Source: Planctomyces sp. SH-PL14 (lineage in GTDB: Bacteria > Planctomycetota > Planctomycetia > Planctomycetales > Planctomycetaceae). Taken from it: DNA of 64,000 nucleotides. The stretch covers positions 3,676,001-3,740,000 of the forward strand of contig NZ_CP011270.1 in NCBI RefSeq assembly GCF_001610835.1. The letters run 5' to 3'. Positions within the stretch are counted from its first letter, which is position 1; each line of letters begins with the position of its first letter. The notes beneath the pieces were generated by a model. It did not search any database. It saw only the letters and a list, made by a program, of their open reading frames with translations, and had not been told where the DNA came from. Of this stretch, positions 1 to 9,859 are shown piece after piece. A program made the translations under genes and the position numbers.

Positions 1-262
1 CCGGATAGCTGGGAGCGACGTAGACCGGCTGGACCGGGGCGATGTAGGCCGGCTGGTAGCCGTAGCCATAGCCGGCGCCGTAGGGCCGCGGGCGGGGACC
101 GTGGTGATGATGGCAGTCGTCAAAGCCGCGGCCGTAGCCGCCGCCATATCCCCCACCGTAGCCACCGCCGTATCCGCCATAGAACCCGCCGGCCTTGGCT
201 TCCGTGGCGCCGAACAGTCCGAGTCCCAGAACCGCCACCGTCGAGATCATGAACGCCTTCAT
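1..262 (-). CDS. Gly/Tyr-rich secreted protein, C-terminus beyond window edge
   Basis: The reading frame starts with ATG at 262 and runs off the left edge of the window, so only about 87 residues are visible. It opens with a short signal-peptide-like stretch (MKAFMISTVAVLGLGLFGA) that ends near an A-x-A site. A low-complexity region of Gly-Gly-Tyr repeats, a His run (DDCHHHHG) and a Pro/Tyr/Ala/Val-rich part follow. The composition suggests an exported envelope or surface protein; I recognise no catalytic domain. A purine stretch (AAAGGG) lies about 10 bases before the start. It is divergent from the SPFH gene. Function unknown. Confidence 0.7.
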   Translation of the reverse strand, partial: MKAFMISTVAVLGLGLFGATEAKAGGFYGGYGGGYGGGYGGGYGRGFDDCHHHHGPRPRPYGAGYGYGYQPAYIAPVQPVYVAPSYP

Positions 263-583
263 GGTTAAACCCTTTCACTCAGGAAGAGGAGAATCCTGCG
301 CTCGTGACGTCGGGCTCTTCCCCGGTGTCCAGTTCCGTCGCAGTCGAGGAAGGAACTAAGGAAGTCCCGTGCCAAGCCCGGGGAGCGGCGTTTTCGGCCG
401 ATTTTGCCCGCAGATTCTGCCGATTCGCCCCAATTCGACACTCATTCTGATCCGGTTGTCGTCAGGTTGATGATGGAAACGGGTCCCTCGCGGAATCGGG
501 GGCGGGATTCGATGATCCGGGTTTGTCGGCCCAGCGTTGTGACGTCAGGAAACAGGCACAAGACACTCTGGAAGGGCTTCATC
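263..583. other. Divergent intergenic region
   Basis: This stretch separates the minus-strand Gly/Tyr-rich gene from the plus-strand SPFH gene and presumably holds both promoters. The frame of the SPFH gene stays open upstream to about 404, but that extension does not look like family sequence and lacks a ribosome-binding site. I see no RNA gene or repeat here. Confidence 0.5.
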
Positions 584-1411
584 ATGTCGACCGCGTCAGG
601 GGCTCCGAGTACGAACTACAGGGACATGCCGGACGAGAAGCAGGGGCAGCTGGAGCTGTTTCTGGTGATCTTCTTCTCCGTGATCTTCCCGCCGATCCTG
701 CTGTTCGGGTTCTTTGTGGTGAATCCGCGGGAGGAGATTGTCGTCCTCCGGTTCGGGAAGTTCGTGACGACGCTGAAGACGCAGGGGATCCGGTGGATTC
801 ATCCGGTGGGTCGGGCGCTGCATCGGATCTCGACGCGGGACACGACGCATGAGATTCCTAAGACGACCGTCGTTGAGAAGAACGGGAACCCGATCGAGAT
901 CAGTGCCGTGGTTCTCTACCGCGTGGAGGACACCTATCGGGCGGCGCTGCATGTCGATGACTACAAGCGGTTCGTTCACGACCAGGCGGGGGCGGTGATC
1001 AAGCGGGTGAGTGCGCTGTTTCCGTATGAGTCGGTGGATGAGACGGTGCCGTGTCTCAAGAAGGAGAGTCCGGCGGTGACGGCGGAGTTCATCCGGGAGC
1101 TGCAGGAGGCGGTGAATCCGGCGGGGATTCAGGTTCTGGGGGTGCGGATGAACGACCTGACGTATGCGCCGGAGATTGCCCAGGCGATGTTGATGCGGCA
1201 GCAGGCGATGGCGCTGATTGATGCCCGGAAGACGATTGTGGAGGGGGCGGTTCACATTGTTCGTGATGCGGTCAGTCAGCTGCAGGCGGAGGGGTTGGAG
1301 CTCTCGACGGAGTCGCGGGAGCAGCTGGTGTCGAATCTGTTGGTGGTGATTTGTGGTGGCGAGCGTCCGCAGCCGGTGGTTCAGGTGCAGTCGAGCAAGC
1401 GCCAGGGCTAA
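584..1411 (+). CDS. SPFH/prohibitin-like membrane protein
   Basis: A protein of 275 residues. A hydrophobic segment at about residues 23-46 anchors it, followed by an SPFH (stomatin/prohibitin/HflK-type) domain: VNPREEIVVLRFGKF, then a beta-rich part (IEISAVVLYRVED) and a helical C-terminal stalk (QAMLMRQQAMALIDARKTI). Such proteins form membrane-associated oligomers that organise membrane domains or regulate proteases; the exact partner is not evident. I chose ATG 584 because GAAGGG lies 7 bases upstream and the hydrophobic anchor follows closely; the frame is open back to 404 but the extra residues look non-coding. It is followed by an R repeat, so it seems to be monocistronic. Confidence 0.85.
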   Translation: MSTASGAPSTNYRDMPDEKQGQLELFLVIFFSVIFPPILLFGFFVVNPREEIVVLRFGKFVTTLKTQGIRWIHPVGRALHRISTRDTTHEIPKTTVVEKNGNPIEISAVVLYRVEDTYRAALHVDDYKRFVHDQAGAVIKRVSALFPYESVDETVPCLKKESPAVTAEFIRELQEAVNPAGIQVLGVRMNDLTYAPEIAQAMLMRQQAMALIDARKTIVEGAVHIVRDAVSQLQAEGLELSTESREQLVSNLLVVICGGERPQPVVQVQSSKRQG

Positions 1412-1415
1412 CTCA

Positions 1416-1732
1416 CCGGGTCCAGGGGAACCCTGGTGAGGGGATGCAAGGGGGTCAAACCCCCTTGCCCGCCGGAGGCCTGGCCGTCGAGAGATGCCTG
1501 AAGGAGATTGTGTCCAAGCGCGGACACTGTGCCGTATGCCCCCACATCAAGCCGCTGGGATTCCAGGGCGAGCGGTGAGTCCTCAACGCCGGTCGCCTAA
1601 AGGGGACATCCGTTGTTTGCCACGGTTCCGCGATGGAAGAGGCCTCCGGCGGCAAGGGGGCGTGGCCCCCTTGACCCCAGGCTGCCGTAGAACATTGGGT
1701 TTGAGCTATGGGCGTCGCGCCGGCAGGAACGG
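1416..1732 (+). repeat. R-family intergenic repeat, copy R1
   Basis: About 317 bp between the SPFH gene and ispH. Modules in order: terminal hairpin box near CCGGGTCCAGGGG, hairpin of AAGGGGG and CCCCCTTG, left box CCTTGCCCGCCGGAGGC, a core with GTGTCC-N6-GGACAC, right mirror box GCCTCCGGCGGCAAGG, a second GGGGGC/GCCCCC hairpin, then the tail TTGGGTTTGAGCTATGG ending in GCCGGCAGGAAC. The same modules recur in the same order at five other places in the window. No transposase frame is present. Nature unknown (MITE-like or structured RNA). Confidence 0.85.
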
Positions 1733-1865
1733 TGTTTGGGTGGAAGCGCAATTGCGGTTTGATTCGAGAACCTGCCTCGGACAAGCTCCCCAAAACCACT
1801 AGACTACACCCGGCGCCCTGAACCTTTGCGATGGAGCGAAGCCCGCAGCGCCGGAAGGAACAATC

Positions 1866-2810
1866 ATGCGCGTCCTGTTGGCAAGCCCCCGCGGCTTCTG
1901 CGCCGGGGTCAACATGGCCATCGAATGCCTCGAAGAATGCATCCGCATCTTCGGAACCAACATCTACGTCTACCACGAGATCGTTCACAACAAATACGTC
2001 GTCGACCGCTTCTCCTCCCAGGGGGTCAAGTTCGTCAACGAAGTCGATGAAGTCCCCGAAGGGGCCGTCCTCCTCTACTCCGCCCACGGCGTCTCGCCCG
2101 TCGTCCGCCAGGCCGCCCGCGCCCGCAAGCTCCGGACCGTCGACGCCACCTGCCCCCTCGTCACCAAGGTCCACCTCGAAGCGATCAAGTACGCCGAGGA
2201 GGGCTACAACATCCTCCTCATCGGCCACGAGGGGCACGACGAAGTCATCGGGACCATGGGCGAAGCCCCCGAGAGCATCACCCTGGTCGAAAGCCCCGAG
2301 GACGTCGACCGCCTGGAGTTCGCCCCGGGCGCCAAGCTCGCATACCTGACCCAGACCACGCTCAGCGTCGAAGAAGCGAGCGCCGTCATCACCCGCCTGG
2401 AACAGCGGTTCCCGCAGATCGAGCACCCTCCCAAGGAAGACATCTGCTACGCGACGACGAACCGCCAGTTCGCCGTCCGCTCGCTCATTCCCGACTGCGA
2501 CGTGCTGCTCGTCCTGGGAAGCCAGAACAGCTCGAACAGTCGCCGGCTGATGGAGATCGGCCAGTCGCTTGGTAAATCGGCCCATCTCATTGATGGACGG
2601 CACGAGCTTCGTCCGGAGTGGTTCGACGGCGCGGAGAGGGTGCTCGTCACCGCCGGCGCGAGTGCTCCGCAGGTCGTCGTCGAGGAGTGCCTGGACTACC
2701 TCCGGGAGACGTTCGGTGCCGACGTTGTGGAAGAGGTGACTCGCGAGGAGCACGTCAATTTTCCGCTCCCGCGGGAGCTCCGTCAGATGGCCCGCGTTCA
2801 GCTGCAGTAG
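1866..2810 (+). CDS. ispH: 4-hydroxy-3-methylbut-2-enyl diphosphate reductase (LytB)
   Basis: IspH performs the last step of the MEP isoprenoid pathway, reducing HMBPP to IPP and DMAPP with a [4Fe-4S] cluster. The 314 residues match the usual length. The three cluster cysteines are visible: C12 (PRGFCAGV), C96 (DATCPLVTKVH) and C194 (EDICYATTNRQ). The substrate-binding histidines H41, H74 and H124 and the catalytic acid E126 (GHEGHDEVIG) are also present. The start at ATG 1866 has AAGGA about 7 bases upstream. It is flanked on both sides by R repeats and forms no obvious operon. The three toroid proteins at 16-19.6 kb are squalene-cyclase-like in fold, but a pathway link is not shown. Confidence 0.97.
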   Translation: MRVLLASPRGFCAGVNMAIECLEECIRIFGTNIYVYHEIVHNKYVVDRFSSQGVKFVNEVDEVPEGAVLLYSAHGVSPVVRQAARARKLRTVDATCPLVTKVHLEAIKYAEEGYNILLIGHEGHDEVIGTMGEAPESITLVESPEDVDRLEFAPGAKLAYLTQTTLSVEEASAVITRLEQRFPQIEHPPKEDICYATTNRQFAVRSLIPDCDVLLVLGSQNSSNSRRLMEIGQSLGKSAHLIDGRHELRPEWFDGAERVLVTAGASAPQVVVEECLDYLRETFGADVVEEVTREEHVNFPLPRELRQMARVQLQ

Positions 2811-2816
2811 TGAACC

Positions 2817-3141
2817 GCGTCTTTGCCGGCGCAGCTCCCATAGCTCAAACCCATCGTGCGACGGCAGCCTGGGGTCAAGGGGCCAAAAAACAACACAGGC
2901 CCCCTTGCCGCCGGAGGCACTTCCATGAGGAACCGTGGTACACAACGGGCGTCCGTTTTGTGGCACCCGCGCTGAGGACTCACCGCTCGCGCTGAAATCC
3001 CCGCGGGTTGGTGAGGGGGCATACGGCACGATGTCCGCGTTTGGACACGACCTCCTTCAGACATCTCTCGACGGCCAGGCCTCCGGCGGGCAAGGGGCAT
3101 TCTGCCCCCTGCACTCCCTGACCAGGGTGCCCCTGGACCCG
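2817..3141 (-). repeat. R-family intergenic repeat, copy R2
   Basis: A complete copy on the minus strand, downstream of ispH and between convergent genes. It contains all modules, including both mirror GC boxes, the GTGTCC/GGACA-type hairpin and the CACAAAACGG/CCGTTGTG stem. The end near 3141 is the CCGGGTCCAGGGGCACCCTGG terminus. Together with B1 and R2b it fills the whole gap to the giant gene. Confidence 0.85.
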
Positions 3142-3170
3142 ATGAGGGCCAATGATTCTGAGTTGCGCTG

Positions 3171-3211
3171 CTCTACCTTCCGCCTTAAGCCTGAACCCCT
3201 TCCGCCTCCCT
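3171..3211 (+). repeat. Short repeat B, copy B1
   Basis: Contains CTTCCGCCTTAAGCCT followed by CTTCCGCCTCC. A reverse-complement copy lies at 47305-47350 and a plus-strand copy at 44926-44956. In two of three cases it starts within about 35 bp of the CCGGGTCC end of an R element. Confidence 0.6.
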
Positions 3212-3212
3212 A

Positions 3213-3257
3213 CAGGCCCCCTTGCATCCCCTACCAGGGGTGCCCCCTGGCCCCCGG
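3213..3257 (-). repeat. R-family left-end fragment (R2b)
   Basis: About 45 bp matching only the terminal module and first hairpin arm of R (GCAAGGGGGCCTG on the minus strand, and a CCAGGGGG/CCCCTGG hairpin). It lies 70 bp beyond full copy R2 in the same orientation, ahead of the convergent giant gene's stop at 3273. Confidence 0.65.
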
Positions 3258-3272
3258 TTGGTTTGCCAGGAC

Positions 3273-6200
3273 TCAGCCTTCCATCTCCGCATGCTGCATC
3301 TGCCACGCAGCAACCACATGCAATAACTTCACGAATCCCGTCGCGGCGATAATCGCCAACCCCAACGCACTCGGCGAAAAGGCCAGCCACCACAGCAGCC
3401 CCAGCCCGAACATCGCCACGAACGCGTGACCCGCCATCCAGTCCGCAGCCTCCACCCGCCGCTGCATCCGGTCCAGCCCCCGTAGCAAAAACAGCAGGGA
3501 CAGCCCCGTAACAACCACCAGGGTGATCCGCGTCGGAAGCTGCGGCAGCGACCGGCCCAGCTCCACCGGCTCCGACAGCGGCTCATAGAACTCCACCGGA
3601 ATTCTCGCGTCCGACGCAACCATCGTCGTCATCAGGTCCGCCGTCGGCACGCCTCGCGCCGTCGTCCCGGGAGCCGCGGCGTTCACGGGCAGCGTCTGCT
3701 GAATCGCCTTCCACTCCCCGCGCAACTCCTCGAGCCGCCGACGGTCGGCATCCGTCCCCGCGCCGCCCGACGCGATCGCCTGCTGCAAGCCGCTCTCGCA
3801 CTGCCGGATCGCCTCCAGCCCCGGGTCATCCAGCGACCAGGCCCGGTTCCGCTGCTGCTTCACCGTCTCCAGCAGATTCGAAAGATGCCGCAGCCCCCCC
3901 ACCACCGATGAGACGGACGCTGCGCCGCGATCGAGACGCAGCCGGTCCCGCGGCGGAATCACCGCCAGCAGAACATTCTCATGCCCCTGCGGCCGTGGCA
4001 CCTCGATCCCCGCTGTTCCCCGTTCCGACGGGGCGGTCCAGGCCAGCTCGATCTCCTCCTGCGAATCGGAGGGGTCGATCCGCAACAGCAGCGGCCCTCC
4101 TCCCGCTCCCGCAGCCTTGAGGTCGTCCGCCGGACGGCTGGAGGACTTGCGGCGGATCCCCGTCACCTGCACCCCGTCCGGAACGGTGACTCGCAGCGTC
4201 GCCGGACGGTCCGCGACCGCGACGATCCGGGTGATGCCCTGCGTCTCCTCAGCCCGCGGCCAGACGATCGCTTCGACAAGAGGCGTGGCCGCCGTCCCCG
4301 TCTCCGCCAGGTCGACGCGATGCTCCAGCGTCCAGCTGTCGGCCCGCCCCAGGTACACGTCGACGTCGGACAGATTGACTCCCGCGCGCCACGCTTCGGG
4401 CAGGCTCGCTCGCCGGAATCCGGACGCGGTCGTCGCGGTCCCGGCGGCGGGGACGAACGGGAACGATCGGGGCGCCATCAGGTGGCGGCGAACGACGCGC
4501 GCGGAATCGAACGTCGGCTCCGGGATCACCAATTCGCCAGACGGGTCGACCGTGACCACTCCGCCAAAGAGCAGATCGGCCGAGGAGGCCGATTGCGGCG
4601 AGGAGACGAGATTCAGCGTGAAGGGGACCGCCCCATCCTCGGCCGGCGTCCCGAGCATGAGCGCCGGTCCGGCGACCGAACCGGCCAGCGCCGCCGGGAT
4701 CGTTCCCGACAGGACCTGCAGCGGCCCCTCCTGGGACGTGACGCGGCAGTGAATCCCGACCGCGACCTCCGTGTCCGACACGGACGCCAGCCGGACCCAC
4801 GTCTCCGCCTGCGCCGCGTCGGGACCGGGACGGAGCCGGAAGCGGGCCTCGGGCTGCGCCATCAGGTCCACCAGGACCTGCGAACGCGTCGAGTCGACCG
4901 CGGGAAGCGGGACCGACTCGTCCGGTCGATCGAAGTCGGTCTCCAGGATCCAGCTCGACTCGTTGCGGATCGTCAGCTCGCTGCCGCGGGTCTCCCCGTC
5001 GAGGATCCCGAGCATCGGGACCGGAGACCAGTTCAGCCGGTCTCCCGACCACGTTCCGTCCATCCGGATCTGCAGGGGATCGGCCGTCTGGCTGCGGACA
5101 AAGAGCGTCAGGCGGTCGCCGTTCCGCACGGACCGGACCAGCCGCTCCGCGCCGTCCTGCTCCGCCGACACCAGGTTCACCGTCAGACGCGGGTCGATCC
5201 GGAACACATGCGAGAGAAGCGGGGTGCGGGACGGCTGGAGCTCCACCTGCGCGGACCACCGGGTCTGCGAGCGGTCGATGACGAGCCCCTGGCGGACCTG
5301 GACGGAGCGCGGGATGCGCGAAGGCTGAGCCTGCAGGGCGATCGGGCCCGGCGCGTTCTGGTCGAAACAGAGCTGCGGAGTCGGCCAGACCAGCTCATCC
5401 GGCTGGTTCCGCACGAACTCGGTGACGGGGACCGGAACGAGCGTCCCGTCGGTCCGCGGGATCGGCTCCAGGACCACCGTCCCCCGGTTCGACAGGCCGA
5501 TCCGATGCCGGGCGAACGAGTGCCCCGGGACCGTCACCAGGGCCGGCAGGGCCGGGCCCGGCTCGGTCGCGTCGAACGGGAGTCGATACATGATGTCGAC
5601 GTGCGGGTGCTCGGCCCCTCCGGCGGCCCCCCCGCCGACCCCGCTCGCGGGCCTCAGGAGAACCTCGACCTTCTGCGTTCCGGCGGCCGCGCCGGACGTG
5701 ACGCGATAGTGTTCCAGCAGCGGGCCCGTGACCGATTCGACGAGCGCGCCGGCCGGCACTTCGACCGTCTGCGCCCGCCCATCCGGCCCGAGGGCGAAGT
5801 CGACGCGGGCCTGGACCAGGAGCGACAGGTCGTCGATCTCGACGAAGGTCTGCGCCGTCGTCTCCCGGCTGCCAGGGACGGATGTCTCGAGCGGCCGGAC
5901 CACGGACAGCCGGCCGCTGCTCCCCAGCGCCGCGGTCCAGACTCCGGACTCGGAGTGCCGGACGGGGCCGAGCGAGCGGATCGTCGCCGGACCGCGGTCG
6001 GACTCCAGCGACCGGGACCGGAAGGTGAAGTCGGTTGCCCCGGCGCTCGGCACCAGGACCTCCATCCGGGTCCGGTCGAGTCCCTCGGTCCGCGGCAGGA
6101 AGTCGATCTGCAGCCGGTGCCGCCGCGGCTCGGCGTCCGAGCCGTCGAACGCGGGACCGGAGGTGGCCGCGCGGGGAGCGGAGGAGGAGGGAGCCGGGAG

Positions 6201-9200
6201 CGAAATCAGGATCGACTTCCCGTCGGCGGCGGGAAGCATCTGCACCGTCCGGCCGTCCACCTGGCATCCGGAGGCGGCATCGAGGGTCACGTTCTCGAAC
6301 GGCAGGCGGACGACCGCCGCGGCGGCGGGGTCCAGCACCCGGACCGCGATCTCCGCTTTCCCGGAGAGCCGCCCCTGATCGTCCGAAACCGAGTAGTGCG
6401 CGGACTCCACGACATACGCCGGCGAGGCGTCCCGCTTTCGCCAGGCATTCCAGGCGTCGTACAGGGGGGTGTCGAGATAGACCGTCTCGAGCGGCTGCCC
6501 ATCCTCGGTCGGCAACAGGACCGTCCCGACGATCTGCGGCGGATCGGACGCCTGGTCCTGAGCCGTCAGGGCCGAATGCCCCACAAACAGCGCCACGGCC
6601 CCGGTGATGACCGTCGAGACCCGCCGCGGGTCTCGACGCGAGACGAGCTGCCGCGGCTTCCAGAACTGGTCGCGGACGACGATCCCGCGGGGGACCAGAT
6701 GGATCAGCGTCAGCCCGGCGGCGATCGCCCCCATCGGGATCCCGTACAGCGGCGGGAGGAACCAGGCGAGCGGAACGAGAAGGCACATCGAGAAGTACCC
6801 CGCCTGCCGGACGACGTACCACCGCGCGCGGCGGGCAAAGGCCCCTGTCAGCAGACAGCCGAGGAACAGGGTCCAGGCCAGCGTCCGCACCCGAGGGACG
6901 GAATAGCTCTGGATCTGGACCCGCGGGGGGACCGATCGCAGGAGGTGCAGCAGATCGTCGGGCCCGGCGGCGGGATCGTCCGCCGGCTCGGGAAACACCA
7001 GGTTCCGCCAGTCTCCCCGGCGGAACGGATTGAACACCGGTTCCCCGGGCGACCGCTCCAGCGGACCGAGGATCTGACTCCAGCGGATCCCCAGCGGCGG
7101 CTGCGGCGTGCTCTGCTGGGGAAGGTCGGTCCCCAGGAGCGCCCGGGAACCATTCAGTTCGACGCGCCACAGCATCGGCCCGGAAAAGCCCGCCAGCTGC
7201 GGGAACGAAATTGACTCCGACGTCAGAAGCCATCCCTCGGAGGAGCGGGTCCGGTAGTCGAAGCGGATCCACCGGGAGCGCCGCTGCGGATCGCCGAAGA
7301 CGAGGCGTCCTTCGCTGAACGCAAAGGCGACATCCCCGTGCTCATCCTGGATCGAGACGGGGCGGACGTCGGCGGGGAGCGTGAACTGCAGCTCCGCCAG
7401 ACGGGTCTCGCCCGACAACCGATACTCGGCGGTATGCAGATGGTCCATCGCTCCAGGCGCGCCCAGAGTGGTGACGATCGAGGCGACGGAGACGTCCGGG
7501 CCGCCGGCGGCGGGGACCGCCGGATCGGTTGGACGCGGCGGGACGAACGGCGGGGCCGGAGACGCCGGGGGAGCGGCGGCGGGGAGCGGCTCGGAACCGG
7601 CGGGGACCGTCGGCACGAGCGTCAGGTTGAGGGGACCCCGCTGGCCGTCCGCCAGCAGAAAGACCGCCTTGTCGAACAGCATCTCCTTGGAGAACGTCCC
7701 CCCCAGCTGAAAGAACTCCGCCGGCAGGTCGCCCGTCACCCCTTTCCGCCACGGCGCATTGGCCGCCGGACGGACCTCGTACTGGGGCGGGGCCCAGACC
7801 GCCGCAAAGGCGGTCACCTCCCGCGCATCGTCCGGGACCAGGACCGGCAGCGACGCTTCCCGTCCCCCGAGCGGCTGTCCGCGAAGTTCCAGGACGATCC
7901 GCTTCGGAGCCTGCGGCGTCAGCCCGCGGCGGAACTCGATCGACAGGAACCCCTGGTTCCCCTTCCGTTCGAAATTCCATTGGGCCAGCGAAGAATCGGG
8001 AGCGTCGTCGACCGGGACCACCCGGACCACTTCCCAGGGCTCCGGAATCGGGATGTCGTTGAGTCGATAGGCCTCCCCCGCCTGCGACTCCAGGCTCCAG
8101 ACGGTCCAGAGCGCGGGGCTGTCAGTCCGGAAGTCGGCCAGAGTCCAGAGCTCGGCCGCCAGGCGGACTTTTGGTTCGGAGACGGCGATCGAAAGCCGGG
8201 CATCGCGGGCGGTGGCATCGAAGACGTAGGTCTCGCGGTTGCCCTCCGTTGAGACATCCGCCTGCTCGAGGCCCACCGTCGCCAGCGACTGAAGCTCGAG
8301 CGGGCGGTCGACGTGCAGCGTCAGCCGCCGCCGCAGGGCCCGGGCGGCGGGATAGGAGACGTCCTGAAGCAGGACCGACTTCCCGGCGGGCCAGCGGACG
8401 GTCTGGGCTCCCCGGAACCGGAGCGTGGTCCGCGCGTCGCGGGGCCAGTCGTTCACTTCGACCATCAGGCGGTCGACCTTCTCGCCCCGTTCGCGGCGGA
8501 AGGCGAGGGGCGTCTCACCGTAGGTCACGGAGCTGATCTGGAGGTCCCGCGGGACGGCGAACTCCAGCCGCGGTCCCGGGATCCGGCCCAGGATCGAGAG
8601 GTCGGTCGTCGTCTCGGTGCCGGTGCGGGTCACGGTCAGGACGGTGGCGGACTCCCAGGCGGAATTCGACGGATCCGTCTCTTCGCCGGCTGACCGCTTC
8701 AACGTCAGCTTCGCCCGCGGCCGATGCCCCAGGTCGAGGACCCACGTGCGCTCGGCCGCCCCCGTCGACGCTCCCTCCGGGCGGACCGGGTGATCGGACT
8801 CGACGCTCCAGAGGGACGGCAGCTTGAGGCGGAGGGTGGAGGCGAGCGCCGGAAGCCCCACGAGATCGCATTCGAGGGAGTCGAACACCATCCGTCCGCG
8901 GAGCGACCACTGTCCCGTGAGCGGCGCGGAGCGGGAGGGGGCAAAGACAACGAGCCGGTCGTCGGAGGCGACGCCCCACGTCGCCGGAATCGGGGCAGGG
9001 GATCCCCATTGGAGCCCGGCCAGCGCAACCCCCGTTCCCGTCAGGTCGAGCAGGTTCGTCCCCGTGGCCCCGGTACCGGGCAAGTCCCCCTCCGGGACGA
9101 GGACCTTCGCCTCGAAGGTTCCGACCAGCGCGTCCTGGACCAGGGAGGCTTCATAGGTGATCGATTCGATGAGCGGAACCGGGTTGGGGGCCGCATCGGC

Positions 9201-9488
9201 GGGCCGCTTCAGGCTCCGGCGGAAAGCCTCAAAGCTCGCCCGCGGAACCGGATGCCAGGGTCCCGCCGGCCACAGGCCGGGCTGGGAGGCCGGAACCTCG
9301 ATCTCCTGAACCACCGGGCGGCTTTCCTGGGCCACTACAGTCGAGGCGATCAGCCCGCTTGCGAAGAGAACGCAAACCAGCCGGACGACGAATCGCAAGA
9401 TGACACACGATCGAACCGGTGGAAGACGCTGCGGCCTTGACCGGATCGCGAAGCGCGAGATCGGACGGCCAGTCATCGCCAACGTCAT
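3273..9488 (-). CDS. Giant envelope protein of unknown function (~2071 aa)
   Basis: The start ATG at 9488 begins with a basic region and then a signal-anchor (ILRFVVRLVCVLFASGLIA) ending near VVAQES. The first ~900 residues are beta-rich and Pro-rich. A central cluster of hydrophobic segments follows (TLFLGCLLTGAF, MCLLVPLAWFLPPLYGIPMG, VSTVITGAVALFVGHSALTAQ), then a second beta-rich block of ~850 residues, a charged helical region (LLETVKQQRNRAWSLDD) and three C-terminal hydrophobic segments. I recognise no catalytic motif. The central helices ending in an A-x-A-like site look like a second signal sequence, as if two secreted proteins were fused. The frame is open above 9488 to 9692, but that part is unlike a protein start. 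Long open frames on the opposite strand are compositional shadows. Confidence 0.8.
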   Translation of the reverse strand: MTLAMTGRPISRFAIRSRPQRLPPVRSCVILRFVVRLVCVLFASGLIASTVVAQESRPVVQEIEVPASQPGLWPAGPWHPVPRASFEAFRRSLKRPADAAPNPVPLIESITYEASLVQDALVGTFEAKVLVPEGDLPGTGATGTNLLDLTGTGVALAGLQWGSPAPIPATWGVASDDRLVVFAPSRSAPLTGQWSLRGRMVFDSLECDLVGLPALASTLRLKLPSLWSVESDHPVRPEGASTGAAERTWVLDLGHRPRAKLTLKRSAGEETDPSNSAWESATVLTVTRTGTETTTDLSILGRIPGPRLEFAVPRDLQISSVTYGETPLAFRRERGEKVDRLMVEVNDWPRDARTTLRFRGAQTVRWPAGKSVLLQDVSYPAARALRRRLTLHVDRPLELQSLATVGLEQADVSTEGNRETYVFDATARDARLSIAVSEPKVRLAAELWTLADFRTDSPALWTVWSLESQAGEAYRLNDIPIPEPWEVVRVVPVDDAPDSSLAQWNFERKGNQGFLSIEFRRGLTPQAPKRIVLELRGQPLGGREASLPVLVPDDAREVTAFAAVWAPPQYEVRPAANAPWRKGVTGDLPAEFFQLGGTFSKEMLFDKAVFLLADGQRGPLNLTLVPTVPAGSEPLPAAAPPASPAPPFVPPRPTDPAVPAAGGPDVSVASIVTTLGAPGAMDHLHTAEYRLSGETRLAELQFTLPADVRPVSIQDEHGDVAFAFSEGRLVFGDPQRRSRWIRFDYRTRSSEGWLLTSESISFPQLAGFSGPMLWRVELNGSRALLGTDLPQQSTPQPPLGIRWSQILGPLERSPGEPVFNPFRRGDWRNLVFPEPADDPAAGPDDLLHLLRSVPPRVQIQSYSVPRVRTLAWTLFLGCLLTGAFARRARWYVVRQAGYFSMCLLVPLAWFLPPLYGIPMGAIAAGLTLIHLVPRGIVVRDQFWKPRQLVSRRDPRRVSTVITGAVALFVGHSALTAQDQASDPPQIVGTVLLPTEDGQPLETVYLDTPLYDAWNAWRKRDASPAYVVESAHYSVSDDQGRLSGKAEIAVRVLDPAAAAVVRLPFENVTLDAASGCQVDGRTVQMLPAADGKSILISLPAPSSSAPRAATSGPAFDGSDAEPRRHRLQIDFLPRTEGLDRTRMEVLVPSAGATDFTFRSRSLESDRGPATIRSLGPVRHSESGVWTAALGSSGRLSVVRPLETSVPGSRETTAQTFVEIDDLSLLVQARVDFALGPDGRAQTVEVPAGALVESVTGPLLEHYRVTSGAAAGTQKVEVLLRPASGVGGGAAGGAEHPHVDIMYRLPFDATEPGPALPALVTVPGHSFARHRIGLSNRGTVVLEPIPRTDGTLVPVPVTEFVRNQPDELVWPTPQLCFDQNAPGPIALQAQPSRIPRSVQVRQGLVIDRSQTRWSAQVELQPSRTPLLSHVFRIDPRLTVNLVSAEQDGAERLVRSVRNGDRLTLFVRSQTADPLQIRMDGTWSGDRLNWSPVPMLGILDGETRGSELTIRNESSWILETDFDRPDESVPLPAVDSTRSQVLVDLMAQPEARFRLRPGPDAAQAETWVRLASVSDTEVAVGIHCRVTSQEGPLQVLSGTIPAALAGSVAGPALMLGTPAEDGAVPFTLNLVSSPQSASSADLLFGGVVTVDPSGELVIPEPTFDSARVVRRHLMAPRSFPFVPAAGTATTASGFRRASLPEAWRAGVNLSDVDVYLGRADSWTLEHRVDLAETGTAATPLVEAIVWPRAEETQGITRIVAVADRPATLRVTVPDGVQVTGIRRKSSSRPADDLKAAGAGGGPLLLRIDPSDSQEEIELAWTAPSERGTAGIEVPRPQGHENVLLAVIPPRDRLRLDRGAASVSSVVGGLRHLSNLLETVKQQRNRAWSLDDPGLEAIRQCESGLQQAIASGGAGTDADRRRLEELRGEWKAIQQTLPVNAAAPGTTARGVPTADLMTTMVASDARIPVEFYEPLSEPVELGRSLPQLPTRITLVVVTGLSLLFLLRGLDRMQRRVEAADWMAGHAFVAMFGLGLLWWLAFSPSALGLAIIAATGFVKLLHVVAAWQMQHAEMEG

Positions 9489-9859
9489 AAAGAATCGCCT
9501 GAACTGTCGGTGATGCTGAATTCTCTGAACTCTCCTGAACAAAGGGAAGGGGCGACAACGCCATTCCAACAGAAACAACCCTGGCGAGCCCTGGCTGCCG
9601 TCGGATGAATCACCGAGCCCCAAGCTTGCGCGAGGGTGTCGAATCGAAAGGCCGTATCCCCCTCCTTCAGAACACCGCGTCCGCACCGCCATTCCAGCTC
9701 AGCCGGCATCGCCGCCCCAGACGGCATACCCAACGAGGAGCTCCGGTCAGCCATGACACGGAGGGCGATGGGAGTTCCCGGCCTCCCTGCAACCAGGAAC
9801 GTCCGGCAGCTTCGTCCGTGCAAGACCGCCCCATGACGGTTGCGAGAGGCCTCGCCTCG
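9489..9859. other. Intergenic region upstream of the giant gene
   Basis: This 371-bp stretch separates the stop of the cyclase gene from the start of the giant gene; both are on the minus strand. It should contain the giant gene's promoter. A CAGGAGAG stretch (minus strand) lies too far from the start to be its ribosome-binding site. I see no gene or repeat. Confidence 0.4.

Noticed and set aside
3981-7214. A very long plus-strand open frame antisense to the giant gene
   Set aside because: Its product is Arg/Pro/Gly-rich with no domain, and the giant minus-strand gene has a signal peptide and normal composition. High GC gives long empty frames on the opposite strand.
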